From Idiomarina fontislapidosi (GTDB lineage Bacteria > Pseudomonadota > Gammaproteobacteria > Enterobacterales > Alteromonadaceae): a stretch of 64,000 nt of DNA. Location of the stretch: NCBI RefSeq assembly GCF_003226255.1, contig NZ_QJST01000001.1, positions 248,001 to 312,000 of the forward strand. Direction: 5' to 3'. Under the pieces are notes generated by a model. It searched no databases. It was not told the origin of the DNA and saw only the letters and a program-made list of their open reading frames with translations. The position numbers and the translations under genes were made by a program. This document shows, one piece after another, positions 63,395-64,000 of this stretch (the stretch's first letter is position 1; each line of letters begins with the position of its first letter).

Positions 63395-64000
63395 TTACAT
63401 ATTGGGGTAGGTTGGTCCGCCGCCCCCTTCTGGTACAACCCAAGTAATATTTTGGCTCGGATCTTTAATGTCACAGGTTTTACAGTGAATACAGTTCTGT
63501 GCATTAATTTTAAATACATCTTTACCATCTTCTTCGACCACTTCGTAGACGCCCGCAGGACAGTAACGCTGCGCAGGTTCCGCATACTCTGGTAAGTTGA
63601 CTGTAAGCGGAATATCGGCATCTTTTAGTTGCAAGTGACAAGGTTGGTCTTCTGCATGGTTAGTATTAGATAAAAACACCGAAGATAACCGATCAAAGGT
63701 GATTTTATTATCGGGTTTTGGATATTCAATCGGTTGATAATTATTCGCTTTTTCGGTGCATTTGTAATCGGGCGTCCACTCTTTAAATTTAAATGGTAAC
63801 TTACCACCAAAATAATTTTGATCGAGTGTGTTATAGGCGCCACCCAAGACGGTACCCAGTTTGTGAACTGCTCCGCCAAAGTTACGAGAGCGATAGAGTT
63901 CATCAAATACCCACGAGTTTTCGAAGGCGACTTTGTATGAATCAAGATCACTGTGCTGCTGACCCTCGGATATCGCCTTAAAAACTGATTCAGCGGCTAA
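63395..64000 (-). CDS. Electron-transfer-flavoprotein:ubiquinone oxidoreductase, C-terminal part
   Basis: The frame is open from base 64000, so the N-terminal two thirds lie outside the window; about 201 codons are seen. ETF-QO passes electrons from acyl-CoA dehydrogenases (through ETF) to ubiquinone. The [4Fe-4S] ligands are in RYCPAGVYEV and NAQNCIHCKTCDIKDPSQNITW, and the protein ends GGGGPTYPNM, a known family C-terminus. The segment FGGAVHKLGTVLGGAYNTLDQN is the family's membrane-facing part. It would complement the FadE encoded here. The first visible Met-like TTG at 63847 is internal, not a start. Confidence 0.93.
   Translation of the reverse strand, partial: LAAESVFKAISEGQQHSDLDSYKVAFENSWVFDELYRSRNFGGAVHKLGTVLGGAYNTLDQNYFGGKLPFKFKEWTPDYKCTEKANNYQPIEYPKPDNKITFDRLSSVFLSNTNHAEDQPCHLQLKDADIPLTVNLPEYAEPAQRYCPAGVYEVVEEDGKDVFKINAQNCIHCKTCDIKDPSQNITWVVPEGGGGPTYPNM

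Overview
The window is a chromosomal segment of a marine-type gammaproteobacterium, most likely Alteromonadales and possibly close to Idiomarina. This is inferred from gene order and protein character; no 16S gene is present. Base composition is balanced and coding density is very high. There is no IS element, prophage, integrase or CRISPR array, and no stretch above 300 bases lacks a gene. The longest gap, about 220 bases at 61509..61727, holds a sigma-54 promoter.

Layout. 1..8772 (minus): miaB-phoH-ybeY-corC-lnt-small membrane protein-leuS-lptE, the classical tRNA/ribosome/envelope operon. 8783..11480: a DMT exporter, ubiF, and a five-gene tRNA cluster (Met-Leu-Gln-Gln-Leu) with a stringent-type promoter, in the same setting as E. 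coli. 11577..13624: an SDR enzyme and fumC. 13776..18008: an accessory operon of a secreted cupredoxin, a membrane GGDEF/EAL protein, a DUF3034 barrel and an exported truncated haemoglobin. 18075..23089 (minus): lolB-ispE-prs, then rplY-pth-ychF with a structured rplY leader. 23164..31371: hemA-prfA-prmC, a REC-DUF3369 regulator, sirB2, sirB1, a DUF819 carrier and kdsA. 31381..39184: TrkH, a ZIP transporter, a secreted metallo-beta-lactamase-fold protein, a PsrA-like TetR regulator, fadE and an S41 lipoprotein protease. 39314..41698: nagZ, queC and queE. 41787..50371: a compact, divergent Tad/Flp pilus locus with several unassigned genes. 50384..55443: smpB, ratA, rnfH, sixA, smrB, prmB, aroC, epmC. 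55459..60726: an entericidin peptide, a COG3199 kinase-like protein, a ferredoxin, a purine permease with gpt, and proS. 60795..64000: trmO, a sigma-54-driven DUF4097-like (toastrack) protein, an RcsF-like lipoprotein, an H-NS-like protein and the C-terminal end of ETF-QO.

How the genes work together. Translation quality is a strong theme: two tRNA synthetases, MiaB, TrmO, QueC/QueE, YbeY, Pth, YchF, L25, RF1 with its methylase PrmC, PrmB, EpmC, SmpB and SmrB. Envelope biogenesis is the second theme: Lnt, LptE, LolB, KdsA, IspE and NagZ. The accessory material most likely to repay study is the cupredoxin/c-di-GMP/haemoglobin operon, the reduced Tad locus, and the sigma-54 toastrack gene beside an RcsF-like sensor.

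Limits. Family assignments rest on motifs, length and gene order read by eye; no database search was run. Promoters and hairpins were found by inspection and are predictions.
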